Assembly: GCA_963513935.1 (NCBI GenBank)
Contig: OY740772.1
Coordinates: 9,628,607-9,692,606, forward strand
Length of the DNA: 64,000 nt
Source: Aphrophora alni
Taxonomy: Eukaryota; Arthropoda; Insecta; Hemiptera; Aphrophoridae
Direction: 5' to 3'
Shown here: piece by piece, positions 11,935 to 22,180 of the stretch
Position numbering within the stretch: position 1 is the first letter of the stretch
Layout of the letters: each line of letters begins with the position of its first letter
Made by a program: the position numbers and the translations under genes
Notes under the pieces: generated by a model
Told to the model about the DNA's origin: nothing
Database searches by the model: none
The model's input: the letters and a program-made list of their open reading frames with translations, nothing else

Positions 11935-12128
11935 TCAAATTCAAAAATGTACAATATTACAACTCTTGAAGAGAGCATAAAAAATTTCTCTGACCAATTA
12001 GTACTAATTATTATTTTCTTTACTTATTTTACTCAATAACAGAATACATTTCCTGTTCACTACCCTGAGTCAAATTTATTTTCTATTCAAACCAAGATTA
12101 CAAAACTGAAAATGTACACTATTACAGA
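11935..12128 (+). repeat. direct repeat, copy 1 (partner at 14.56-14.77 kb)
   Basis: About 195 bases are repeated in the same orientation 2.6 kb downstream. Shared blocks include AAAAAATTTCTCTGAC, TTAGTACTAATTATTA, CAGAATACATTTCCTGTTCA and CTGAAAATGTACACTATTAC. The two copies bracket the fold-back and TIR elements at 12.27-13.71 kb. They could be short LTRs, copies of one MITE, or a segmental duplication; no terminal TG/CA or target duplication could be fixed. Confidence 0.75.
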
Positions 12129-12267
12129 AACCGCTTTGTACATTTTTCAATTATTTACAATTTAATTAAAAAATTTATTTATGTTTTATTATCACTTACT
12201 ATGATTTTAACAATATATATAGTTATAAGATTTGTTATTCGCCAATCCGAATATTGATATATTAAAT

Positions 12268-12555
12268 AATAAATAAATGTAAGACTCACCGTCCACAATA
12301 TTCTGTTTGCTCGTTTTTATACGACGGCCGTTTCGGCTATTCAGCCATTATCAAGTTTATTATTGGAGAAGCTCCTCCGTTGTCATGGAACACTTTGTGT
12401 TAATGTGTAACTACGTTGTTTTCTTGAGAGTTCCATGACAACGGAGGAGCTTCTCCAATAATAAACTTGATAATGGCTGAATAGCAGAAACGGCCGTCGT
12501 ATAAAAACGAGCAAACAGAATATTGTGGACGGTGAGTCTTACATTTATTTATTAC
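12268..12555. mobile_element. fold-back element with near-perfect 120-bp arms
   Basis: Left arm 12268-12391 and right arm about 12430-12555 are reverse complements with one substitution across the inner 112 bases (CGGCTATTC on the left against the complement of GAATAGCAG on the right). They enclose a 38-base loop. The arms carry ACGACGGCCGTTT, an unusually GC-rich block here. No ORF. The near identity suggests recent origin or gene-conversion-like repair between arms. Fold-back MITEs of this shape occur in several DNA transposon superfamilies; without a clear target duplication I do not assign one. Confidence 0.85.
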
Positions 12556-13713
12556 TTATATAAAGAGCACTAAATAATCAGAAACAAAAATATTTCAGTG
12601 GTAACAAGTATTATTGATTTACTATTCCCCCCCCTTTTTAATCTTTTAAAAAACTGACAAATACTAAGATTACATTATCATTATTTATTCATTTAATATC
12701 TCTATAAGAAACCTTAACAGGAAATTATCTTCCTTCACTGTCACTCACTACCGTTATCTAAACATCTGCCTTTCAGGCAGATCCATTACCGTTATCTATG
12801 TTTATCAAATGTCTGCCTTCCCACACATCTATTACTAACGCTCGACTTGCTTCGAATCTGGTCTTTGAATTCTATCTATTAATACAAATTTACACATTTA
12901 ATTTTTACCTTTTATTTAAAAATTTTAAACCTTTTTTAATTTAAACACATTTTTCAAAATTACTATTTGTAATTATTTCATTAACACATTTTTTAATTTT
13001 TCTTCTCTTTGTCTACTTACATTATTTATACATATAACTTCATAATAGATATATAAATAAAAGGTAATTCCGAGCAATTACTTGGTCAACCCTAAACTTT
13101 TTCATATTTTACTACGATAATGTAGGAGAGATGTATGTGAAACTAAAAAAAAACATAATTTAGGCCCCGGAAAGTTGATATATGCTATATACAAATAGAA
13201 ATTACCTCAGTAATCGCCGGGTTCAACGTCCTCATCCGAGTCAGCGGCAACTGGATCAGTGTTCTGTTGCTAGGAACCACTAGCCATAACGGTACTGTCA
13301 CAACTGGCCTTCCGCGCGTCTCCCGCAAGCCAGTTATCGCGTGGACTTTGAACCTTCTTATCGCTCGGCAACCTGTACGATGGCCTTGCGGGCCTTGAAT
13401 TGTATGTTTCTTGCTTTCTGAGAACATCCTTATGACCGTAGTAAAATATGAAAAAGTTTGGGGTTGACCAAGTAATTGCTCAGAATTACCAAATAAAATT
13501 ACTTCAAATCAAAATAAGTATTATCCTTTTTTAGATTCCTAATTCTCTTACGCTTGAACACTTCTAGTTCGCTAATTATACATGAGTCATTCTAGTATAG
13601 AGTATAATCATTTACAAAGTTTAAAAAGAAAAAAACAAATATTACATAAATGAATAATACTTATTACCACTGAAATATTTTTGTTTCCGACTATTGAGAG
13701 CTACTTATATAAA
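12554..13713. mobile_element. TIR-bounded element, 1.16 kb, carrying an inner MITE
   Basis: The ends at about 12554-12618 and 13652-13713 are inverted copies sharing TTATATAA, then GAAACAAAAATATTTCAG and TGGTAA-AAGTATTATT. The interior is AT-rich and non-coding except for the GC-richer inner MITE at 13063-13490. No target duplication was resolved, and the left end touches the preceding fold-back, so the two may have a shared history. Confidence 0.6.
13063..13490. mobile_element. Merlin-like MITE with 8-bp target duplication
   Basis: The element starts GGTAATTCCGAGCAATTACT and its right end is the inverted copy GGTAATTCTGAGCAATTACT. The TIR continues for about 60 bp through TTGGTCAACCC and a TTTTTCATATTTTACTACG block. 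The octamer AAATAAAA is present immediately outside both ends (13055-13062, 13491-13498). The GG start and 8-bp duplication match the Merlin element at 44600-45250, which keeps a transposase remnant. The interior is GC-rich relative to the surroundings and has no convincing ORF. Confidence 0.75.
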
Positions 13714-14555
13714 ATTTTAAGCAATAATAAAGCATTAAACCTAGATTACTTTTCTTAGTTCATTGTTCCGTGATCACTTTTCATTCGTAAATTTTACTAC
13801 ATTCTGTTTTTATTTTTAAACTTTACTTTAGTGTTGACTATTTTTTATATTAAATCCATTATTGTTTTTAAGTGTTTATAAAAATATTTAACAATGAATT
13901 CCTACATATTTTAACCGTAAACAATTTCTTTTACCACCGCTACAAGTACGTTAAAAAAAAAAATTAATCCGGAAAAAAATCGAAAAAAATATAAATATAA
14001 TTTTATTGGAAAAATTAATCGGATATTCATAAAATACATCATTTTTAAGTGTTGTACTTTATATAAAAGGAGAAAAATTATTTACAATAAGTTCATTAGG
14101 TAGAATGCCAAAAATACCAAAATCAGAGTCCTGTCTTCACTGAGAATCACATTCCTTGCAGTGATTAATATACACTTAGTAGCTAAATCAAACACTTTGA
14201 ACTCTAAAATCACTATCTACACAATAAACTATTTACAACACTAAAAAACTAACAATATAAAAACAATAATTTACAAAAAAATATTCAAACACTTAAAGTT
14301 AAAACTTTCGCAAACTATATTCTTTCGTAAAATATACGACGCGAGCTTGAGTAGGGCAATAACGGTTTAACTTTGAGCTTAGCCGAAGAGACAGTGGCCT
14401 CTATTCACAATGGCAGGAAGGTAAACAAAAAGACAGAGCGTGTCCGTCTTTTGTCTACGAGTTCTCCGAATTTTACAAAGGGCGGGTCGTAATTTTTACG
14501 AATGAGTAGTGTTCTAGGGTAAATAAATTCTTTAATTAAATTGTAAATGAATTAA
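13714..14555. other. no feature recognised
   Basis: AT-rich sequence with a slightly GC-richer patch near 14340-14520. No ORF, TIR or homology to other parts of the window was found. Confidence 0.3.
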
Positions 14556-14772
14556 AAATGTACAATGCAAATTAAAATGACAAATACCATTGAGAGAGTA
14601 TAAAAAATTTCTCTGACAATTTAGTACTAATTATTACTTTTTTTTTATTAATTTTATTCTTTATTTATTTTACTCAGTACCTAACAGAATACATTTCCTG
14701 TTCACTGCCCTGAGTCAAACTTATTTTCTATTCAAACCAAGATTACAAAACTGAAAATGTACACTATTACAA
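14556..14772 (+). repeat. direct repeat, copy 2 (partner at 11.94-12.13 kb)
   Basis: This matches copy 1 with small indels, including an extra T-rich stretch near 14640 and an ACCTAA insertion near 14680. The copies end together at a CTATTACA block and then diverge. Confidence 0.75.
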
Positions 14773-15277
14773 TGTTAACTTCTCCAACTTAACAAAACTT
14801 TTATTTTTTATACTATGTCCAGGTAGACCTATAGTATAAACTGATATAACTAATATCCAAAATTTCCACTAAAGAACCTTCAAATTCTGAATTTAGCAAT
14901 GTCAAATAATTCCTTAATGAATTAGTTTATTGCTCAATATACTTATTTTCAATTTACTTAATCGTAACAAGTCAAATAATTTTCTTTCACTTCGATAACA
15001 AGCCAAGTAAACGGGATGCATCTACAGTAATAGGTTTTTCGAGGTGATAATTTGCAATAGATAAATCTCAAATAATTATTCTTGTACTCTGTCAAGAAAC
15101 AAGTAATTATTCTCTTACTTTGCCAACAAACAAATATTGCATAGGTGATAGACATAAATAAAAACACGTAATCACAACACAGTAATATCTATATATTTTA
15201 ATAAAATTTGTTTTTTATTTAAGTTGTAATGAGAGGAAAAATCAATCATATAGTAGAACAGAAGAATATATATAAAA
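14773..15277. other. no feature recognised
   Basis: AT-rich and non-coding; homology to the second family-B LTR starts only at 15278. Confidence 0.3.
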
Positions 15278-16203
15278 CTACACATAAAACTTTAATTTAC
15301 CCTTTTATTTTAAAAGACACCACACTGCTCACAACACTTTATGCCTGGATTATAACGCCTTCTCTCGCTCCCTGGGTTGTTCCAATCTCCAGCTTCTTTC
15401 TGCGATGACGGAAATCCCTTGGCTCTGGTCAATTGAACTCCTTTTCTCGATCTGATTTTTTAAGAAAACTCCACAAAACTCCTAATCTGTAATTCCTATT
15501 GTTACTTAAATCTTCCTTTCTTTTTACTCTACTTTTAAATTGAACTTATTAAACTTTTTAATAAACAAAGAGACTTCTTGTCCCTTTATTTACTGATGAA
15601 CACCTCTATGGAACACAGAGCAGACTATCTGTGTCCATAACCTTGCGTCTCGACGACCCTTGTAAGACTCTCCCTAAGAATTTATTTTAAGACTCCTTCT
15701 CTCGAACACGAGTTTTTCGCGCCCTGTTCGCTGATTCGTGGATTTTTCCTAGCTTTCTCTACACGTGTCCTTTCTCGCTTTCTAGTGGTTGTTTTTAAAT
15801 CTTTCCATTGTTTTTTTAGGCGTGAGATCGTCTTCGATTGGCCTACCTACTTTCTCCTTTCCGTTTTTGTGTTTTTTGAAGTACCGTTAGGCTTTCTACT
15901 TGTATACCGTTAAGACGCTGGCTTTCCCTTTGATTTCTCTTTTTAGTAAAAAAAACTCTCCGCTACTCTAAGATTTCACTGTTGACCATGTGTTTGCTTC
16001 AAGGTTGTAGAAATCCTAGTTCTATTGTAATTTAACACGTACATTTTTTAACTGCATGCGACAGCTGTCGTCTCCCTTCATTTATTTAACATTGTTCTAT
16101 TTTCTCATATTTGTTATTTTTATATAAGTTATTTTAATTATTTTATTATTAGATGTCATGATTGCGATGTTTTTTATTTAGGTGAGATTATGATATCGTT
16201 ACA
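15278..16203 (-). repeat. LTR family B, copy 1, truncated
   Basis: On the minus strand the copy begins TGTAACGATATCATAATCTC at 16203 and is colinear with 24.61-25.53 kb, with only scattered substitutions and indels. Shared landmarks are GACGACAGCTGTCGC, AACGGTATACAAGTAGAAAG and AGACTATCTGTG-CCA (plus-strand reading). It stops at 15278, about 500 bases before copy 2 does, so the 3' part of the LTR is missing. There is no LTR-element coding sequence in the same orientation next to it, so it is a solo, truncated LTR. Confidence 0.85.
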
Positions 16204-16686
16204 AGGTCTTCCATTAATAGATTTTTTAGATAAAAAATTTAATACTTAAACAGTGACCAAATATACTACCTTATTACAAGATCTATTACATCTATCGATA
16301 CTGTATATCTTTTTTCGTTTGTTAAGCGTTAAGCTTCGATAGTCGCCATTTTGAATGGGCAGCCATATTTGAGCCACTGTGCAGTCCTTCTTGTGTCATT
16401 ACATTACCATTTAGCGCTGCTAACTGTTTTCACAGAACTTAAAATGCTTACAACATTAGGAACAGCTGTTCATGTTTACTTCAGTTATCAATAACAACAA
16501 AAAACTTAACCTCAAATAAGTTGATTGTTTTTCTACGTTACATTAATGCGAATTAATCACATGTTAGTTTTATTAATGCCTAATATTTTCTTTGAGAATA
16601 TAATAAGAAATATTATATTCCAACTTTATAAAATTCTACACTAATTTTTTATTTATTTATTTTTTTTTAAATTTTATTTTGTGAAA
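16204..16686 (+). other. presumed leader region of the BEL/Pao fragment
   Basis: Non-coding, AT-rich sequence with a GC-richer patch (16320-16440). It precedes the gag start, where a BEL leader would lie. No LTR or PBS was recognised. Confidence 0.3.
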
Positions 16687-17700
16687 ATGAGGTTTAACGA
16701 TTTTCAACGCCAAGCCAAGCTTATACTAACTAGACTTACTAGCCTCAATAAATGTGTACAAGACATTTCAACTAAAGTTGCAGGCAGTAATCTAACATTA
16801 ACACACGAAAAAAAACTTCTTGAATATCTTGAGGTAATTACCAAAATATCTGCAGAATTCGAAAGTTATGCCATCGTACAACTTCTGTTGAAGATATCAC
16901 TGATGCACAAATCGAGGAGGTTTCCACACTTCATGATGAAGTTTCACAATTAACAATTGATTCAAAAACACAAATACGCCTTTTAATTCCTAGTTTGGGA
17001 AACCCTGCTGATCTAAATGTTAGTGCACTCTCGCAACATTCGGAGCATGCTACTGCTGTGAAACCATTAGTCAAATTGCCTAAACTAACCTTACCTAGTT
17101 TCAGTGGTGTAATTTCCATATGGAGTAGTTTTTATAATACGTTTAATGCAACCATTCATCAAAATGAAAGTTTGTCGCAAATTGACAAATTTAACTATTT
17201 ACTTAGTTGTCTACACGATGAGCCTTTAGCACTCATAAGAAACATTCCTCTTAGCCATGAAAATTATCGAATAGCCTTTGATCTATTATGTATTCGTTAT
17301 CAAAATCCTAGGAGGCTCATTAGCCATCATATTAACAAAATAATTGATATGCCAAACATTGACCATCCTTCATTGAAATCATTTCGGCAATTCTTAGATG
17401 TTTATCAAGAGAATTATCAAGCCTTGAAAATTTTAAATTTCGATATAAGTCAAGAATTAACACTGTTAACTATTTTGCTATGGAAATTAGACGCTACTAC
17501 TCGCAAACGGTTCGAAGATCGTAGATCTATCGAACATCTCATGCCTACCATTAAATAATTGATTACATTTTTAGAACATGAGTGTGTTCATTTCGAAGAC
17601 GCTCTCACATCTGAATCAGGTGTTAAAAACCTTACTATTTCGAAACCTACCACTTCAAAACAGGTTGTGACTTTCAAAAAACCAGTAACCCAACCTAACC
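16687..17700 (+). pseudogene. BEL/Pao gag, broken
   Basis: The ATG at 16687 opens a frame reading MRFNDFQRQAKLILTRLTSL that runs to about 16870. A frameshift then moves it to the frame containing EDITDAQIEEV and PSLGNPADLN (around 16890-17020). The core of the BEL gag family (DUF1759 type) follows as KLPKLTLPSFSG, IDKFNYLLSCL, EPLALIRNIPLS and YQNPRRLISHHI, then LLWKLDATTRKRFEDR. A single in-frame TAA at 17556-17558 is followed by LITFLEHE, still in frame. The protein would form the capsid-like structural part of the particle. Stops and shifts make it non-functional. Confidence 0.9.
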
Positions 17701-17737
17701 GAAATGTTGCTTTGCCAGCTCTGTCAATGATTATCAA

Positions 17738-17995
17738 TGCAGTTTTTGCAAAAGAAATGGCCATAGAATTTATAAGTGTCAAGATTTTCAACTTTTATCA
17801 CCATTTAAAAGATTGGATTTTATAAAAACTCAACGAAATTGTATCAATTGTTTGTCTACTGGACATACCGTTACTAATTGTCCAAATAAACTTAGATGTA
17901 AAACTTGCAACCAATCACATCACACACTTTTGCATTTCGACGTAACAAAAACAGATTCAAAAAACAACCAGTCAAAGCCGCAATCTTCTAGTTGA
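17738..17995 (+). pseudogene. BEL/Pao gag zinc-knuckle region
   Basis: In the frame that becomes open after a shift near 17720 there are two complete C-x2-C-x4-H-x4-C knuckles, CSFCKRNGHRIYKC and CINCLSTGHTVTNC, followed by a third cysteine/histidine cluster CKTCNQSHHTLLH. This triple arrangement is characteristic of BEL/Pao gag C-termini, which bind RNA in the particle. The frame ends in TGA at 17993-17995 and continues without shift into the protease linker. Confidence 0.9.
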
Positions 17996-18540
17996 CTATA
18001 TACTGGAAACAAAATTAAACCTTTAATACCACAAAATGTTAGTACTTCCTGGACAGGTTATACCTCTGCAAAAGGTCACCTAGTTTCACATCATAATAAA
18101 ACCCTTTCAAACATTTCTATGTATTTACAAAAGCCTAATACTGTTACAGTTCTGAGTACAATTAAACTAAAACTAACTTCTAATAAAAATAAATTTCAAC
18201 TTGCTACTGCTTTAATAGATTCAGGAAGCCAAACTTCAATTATAACTTCTGCTTGTGCATTTAACCTAGGCTTATATATTCAACCTTCATGTACACAATT
18301 AAATGGTATTTCGGACTTTACGAACAGCTATTAAAGGATTTACAAAAGTTAACCTATCAACTCTTGATGGTAACTTGATCAATGCAAATCATCCAGTTAT
18401 AGTTTTAGATAACATAGCCTCCAATTTACCAAATTGGGAAGTTACGCCCGATTTACGCTCAAAACTCAAAAATTTGAAACTAGCCGATTATGAATTTAAT
18501 TATCCTAACTGGTCAACACTTAATCTTAGGCCCAAATTTG
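17996..18540 (+). pseudogene. BEL/Pao aspartic protease region, broken
   Basis: Directly after the TGA the same frame continues as a linker, then reads ALIDSGSQTSII at about 18210-18245, the D-S-G active site of an A17-type retrotransposon protease. A frameshift near 18310 leads to KGFTKVNLSTLDGN and then NLKLADYEFN (to about 18500), typical of the region before the reverse transcriptase. A deletion or second shift near 18510 joins this to the RT linker. Confidence 0.85.
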
Positions 18541-18996
18541 CCAACTGCTATTGGGACAATTTTTGGATTTTCGTTAATTGGTCCTACTCAATCAAAAATA
18601 ATAACCTATAACCCGCGCTCATTGTTACTTACAAATGAGTTAAACTTAAATCAAGTTTTACAAAAATTTTGGGAAATCGAAGAACCTCCTATCATTTCTA
18701 AAACTTCGTATGATGACTTGGAATGTGAACAACATTACATAAATCACATTTCTCGCGACGACAGTGGTCGGTATGTCGCCGCACTACCTTTCAAGAGTGA
18801 CCCAACCTTGCTTGGTAACTCTTATGATGTCGCTAAACGTAGGTTTTTTAGTTTGGAAAAAACTCTAAATTCTAAACCACAGTTAAAAACCACATATATT
18901 GAATTCATGGATGACTACATTTCCAAAGGTCACATGACCTTAGTTGATGATTCAATTTTAAATCAATCAAATTAATTTTTACCACATCATTGTAGG
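18490..18996 (+). pseudogene. BEL/Pao reverse transcriptase N-terminal region, truncated
   Basis: The frame contains GPNLPTAIGTIFGFSLIGP, KFWEIEEPP, ECEQHYINH with DSGRYVAALPFKSDP, then DVAKRRFFSLEKTL and YISKGHM. These are ordered blocks of the BEL/Pao pol segment that precedes the RT palm. After the stop at 18973-18975 the frame still reads FLPHHC, the next conserved block, before homology ends at about 18996. The RT palm, RNase H and integrase are missing, so the element was cut here by deletion or rearrangement. Confidence 0.9.
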
Positions 18997-19530
18997 ACCA
19001 CAAAAATTGTAGGAATATTTTAATATAAAACTGAGATAGAAGTCAGAAGCATTGTGTAGTATTGTTTATTCAGAGGGGGCCAAAGCGGAAGCAAGACAAT
19101 AGGCATTCATTAGTGGTTGAGTTGGGGTGAAGATATTTCTGACTTTTTATTTCATTTTTGTAGTAAAGTAAGGTTTATAATTATTCTGTTAAGTTTAATA
19201 ACATAAGTTATAGTGTTTAAAAACGGGTACAAATCAGGGAGTGGTACGAAAAATGGTCTATAAATGTGTATAATTTGGATGTGCAAAATGAAAAATATTT
19301 ATTATGAAGATCTGTTTGTATTACATTGTATGGTGGAGCTGGATAAATATCAGACTGGGTCGTATTAACTTTTTTGTAAAACAATTTCATACCAGAATAC
19401 AACATAATTACTTGTATATATTATTTTTAACCATATAGGCTTTAAAATAATCGTTATAATTCATTCCAATAAATTTATCGACTTGTAAGTTGGTTGGTAT
19501 CTAAAATTTTAAAATAAATGCAATTGTTGT
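18997..19530. other. no feature recognised after the BEL/Pao break
   Basis: AT-rich and non-coding. A few bases around 19060-19075 (TTGTTTATTCAGA) recur near 62815, too short to classify. Confidence 0.3.
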
Positions 19531-20545
19531 TTTGTTTGGTTTTTAATCCCCCCCCTCCTCCTGTTGTTTAAAGGCGAAAAACTCTCCACCATCATCACCT
19601 TATAAAAAAGGGATAATAACACAAAATAAATACTCCTAGCCCTTGAGTACTTTAATAGTGTCAGGGTCAGAAAGGAACAAAATAGATCAGAATGATTAAA
19701 GGGAAGGATCCAACCCAAGACTACATGAAAAAAGGTGTAGATCCAACTAGATCTCCTCAAGATTGCCAATCCCATACTCACTAAAGTGAGCCCCTGAGGG
19801 GTCAATTCTTTTTTAAAGCTGAAGTCTAAGAACTATGTTATAGATTTGTTTAGAAAGTGTAAAATTTTACATGATAAAATTTAATTCAATAAATAATCTA
19901 ACAGAAATAATTTGAAATAGATGACAGTTTATAGTACCACAAAAATTAAAAAATTATTGATTTTGTAATAAATGTGGGGAAACAAGTATTTTTTGTAAAT
20001 TTTACAATTAACTAAAAACAGCTAAATTTATTTCAATAAATAATTTCATAGAAATATAATTTGAAAAATTATCCCCTTGCCATTTAAAGGCGAACCCCCC
20101 CCCTGTCATCACCACCTTTTAAAAAAGAAGCGGACATAAAATAAGGACTCCTAGCTCAAGAATACTGTACTCTAATCGTGAGAGAATGGATAAGAAACAA
20201 GAAAAAGAGGGATTTAACCCAATACTAGACAAAAAAGGTGTAGTTAAGCTAGGTCCCCTCGGGATGTCAAGCCCATACTCACTAAAGTGAGCCCCTGGCG
20301 GTCAATTGTTTTTTATAGTTGAAGTCAAAGATCTATTTTATAGATTTATTTAGAAAGAGTGAAGTTTTATGTGATAAAATGTAATTAAATAAATAATGTA
20401 ATAGAAATTAGATTTTAAATAGATGACAGTTTATTGTACCACAAAAAATAGAAAATAAAAAATTATTGATTTTTTAATAAATGTAGGGAAATAAGTATTT
20501 TTTTTTGTAAATTTTACAATTCACTATCAACAGCTAAAAGAAATG
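19531..20545 (+). repeat. tandem duplication of a 0.5-kb unit
   Basis: Two copies lie head to tail with about 501-bp offset. Each opens with a C8-C9 tract, then a CACCATCATCACC or GTCATCACCACC block. Both carry CATACTCACTAAAGTGAGCC (about 19773 and 20274), TAGATGACAGTTTAT and a closing GTAAATTTTACAATT. They have diverged by many substitutions and small indels, so the duplication is old or the copies inserted separately. No ORF is shared. Short relatives of the first 40 bases occur near 36990 and 51395. Confidence 0.85.
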
Positions 20546-21125
20546 AACTGGAAATCTAATATTTTGACCACTGTGGTGGCTTCATTAGGTCAGAAAACAT
20601 GTCTCCTTCTACCTTCTTCACATTCTTAAAATGCCTTTGAACCTGTTTGCACAGGCCTACACAACCTACTGTATAAAAAGAATAAATAGGTCTATTTGTT
20701 TTTTACCTTTGTGCACACCTTTATAAGTAATAGAAAATGTTTACGTTATAAAAATAGATCTTATGATTTGAGGGATCTTTGACTCTATACGCTCGCAGTT
20801 TAAACCAAAAACAATCTAATTTTCTAACAGTCGGTTGTAAATATAGCACCCAAAGACCCCATGAAAGTATTGGTGTTTACTAATCTTCAAGACCACGTGT
20901 GCAATGTTTGTTTGACAGCAATGTACGATAACCTAACGTCGTCCCGTGATAACAAGCTTGGTGTTTGCCCCGCCAGGAGTCGCATGCAACATGCAACATG
21001 AATGATATAATTCCAATGTTTGTTCCACATCCTACTATTTACAAGTTTCATAATAAAAAATAAAACAAAAAACCATTGAATAGACTATAATACTTTTTTT
21101 TTCAAAGATAGTATTATTAATTAAA
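20546..21125. other. no feature recognised
   Basis: AT-rich sequence with a GC-richer patch at 20870-21000. No ORF or repeat partner in the window. Confidence 0.3.
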
Positions 21126-21312
21126 TAATTATATCAAGTGAAAAAAATACGACCTAGATTGGGAATTGAACCGAGGACCTTTGACTTTTCGCGCCAAAGC
21201 TCTACTAAGTGAGCTTACTTCCGATGGTAGAGCATTGGCGCATAAAGCCAACCCTCTAGGGTTCAATTCCCAGTCTAGGTCGTATATTTTTTTATTTTAA
21301 ATAATTATTTAT
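21126..21312. mobile_element. fold-back element with tRNA-like arms, copy 1
   Basis: Two head-to-head arms both carry ACGACCTAGA-TGGGAATTGA and flank a short centre. Read on the plus strand, the right half looks like part of a tRNA: GGTAGAGCATTGG (A-box-like), TTGGC-GCATAAA-GCCAA (a 5-bp stem with 7-base loop, like an anticodon arm) and GGGTTCAATTCCC (B box and T arm). The left half is an inverted, diverged version with GCGCCAAAGCTCTACTAAG. AT-rich outer sequence extends the inverted repeat. A related element lies at 57063-57203. This suggests a SINE-like tRNA-derived sequence arranged as an inverted pair. Confidence 0.7.
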
Positions 21313-21903
21313 TTAAAACCAAAACTCAATAAAAAATTGACACCAAAAATAAAACATCTGAACAGCGAACTTTCTTAGTTTTTTAATTGTCTTTAAAACG
21401 ATACATAATTCATAATTTTCGGACAAAAATAAGAGGATATACGCGGGAACGCTTTTAACATTGTTAACATGGGACTACAAATTCAATATGGCGGGTACTT
21501 TTACCGCCCCTTAATCATAGAATCTTCAAAGATTTAATCATAGTGGCAGTAACTGAAAGGTTTACTTTTCAGAGACTGTAACTCAACAGTCTCAGCTATG
21601 CCGAGATATAACGTGAATCTTATCAGGTCTAAAACACTGTATTTTGGTTTTAAGCCTATGCCAAATATTTCTAAAAAATTACAAGTAGTCAATATATAGG
21701 ATATCAATGTTTTGTATATTATAGAATCAATTGTGTACTCTTAAAAAAAATTAAGAAAAGAAATGTAACAGATTTCGAGGAAATTAGTAAAAATAGTTGC
21801 TGGAAAATAGCCGTTGTATACTGCTCAATATATTTGTTGGTTGCAATTAGTTAATAAACGTTTGTTTTATAGACAAATATCTTTCCGAGGTAGTAGACAT
21901 CTT

Positions 21904-21907
<4 letters not shown>
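21313..21907. other. no feature recognised
   Basis: AT-rich non-coding sequence leading up to the poly-A tract. Confidence 0.3.

Positions 21908-21961
<54 letters not shown>
21908..21961 (+). repeat. poly-A tract of about 54 bases
   Basis: An uninterrupted run of A. It may be the tail of a retroposed sequence read on the plus strand, but no LINE or SINE body was recognised immediately upstream. Its length could also be a sequencing or polishing artefact. Confidence 0.8.
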
Positions 21962-21962
<1 letters not shown>

Positions 21963-22118
21963 ACGTCACATTTTATTTTATCTGTATTAAAATTCAATAC
22001 AAGAATGAATGAAAAATTGTAGATAGATGAAACAAATATTTCTGAATACAAACTTGATAATTATTTTAAAAGATTAAGTTCCCAATACTAAATAATTTAA
22101 ATTAAAAAAATAATAATA

Positions 22119-22180
22119 GGGGTCAGTGTGGCTCAGTTGGTGAAGGCGTCACTGTAATTAGTTATTCAACAGTCTTCTAA
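22119..22180 (+). mobile_element. tRNA-derived SINE head fragment
   Basis: The segment GGTCAGTGTGGCTCAGTTGG followed by TGAAGGCGTCACTG is the usual 5' head of an insect tRNA-derived SINE. GTGGCTCAGTTGG is a good RNA polymerase III A box. The B box expected 30-40 bases later is absent or destroyed, so only the head survives. Confidence 0.65.

Noticed and set aside
13185..13427. 80-codon minus-strand ORF
   Set aside because: Entirely inside the Merlin-like MITE, no domain, no relation to a Merlin transposase.
17588..17791. Minus-strand ORF over the BEL/Pao region
   Set aside because: Shadow of the gag reading on the plus strand.
21190..21290. Possible intact tRNA gene
   Set aside because: A- and B-box-like motifs and an anticodon-like stem are visible, but the acceptor stem does not pair and the sequence is part of a fold-back repeat.
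21851..22051. ORF with a long phenylalanine run
   Set aside because: Translation of the poly-A tract on the opposite strand.
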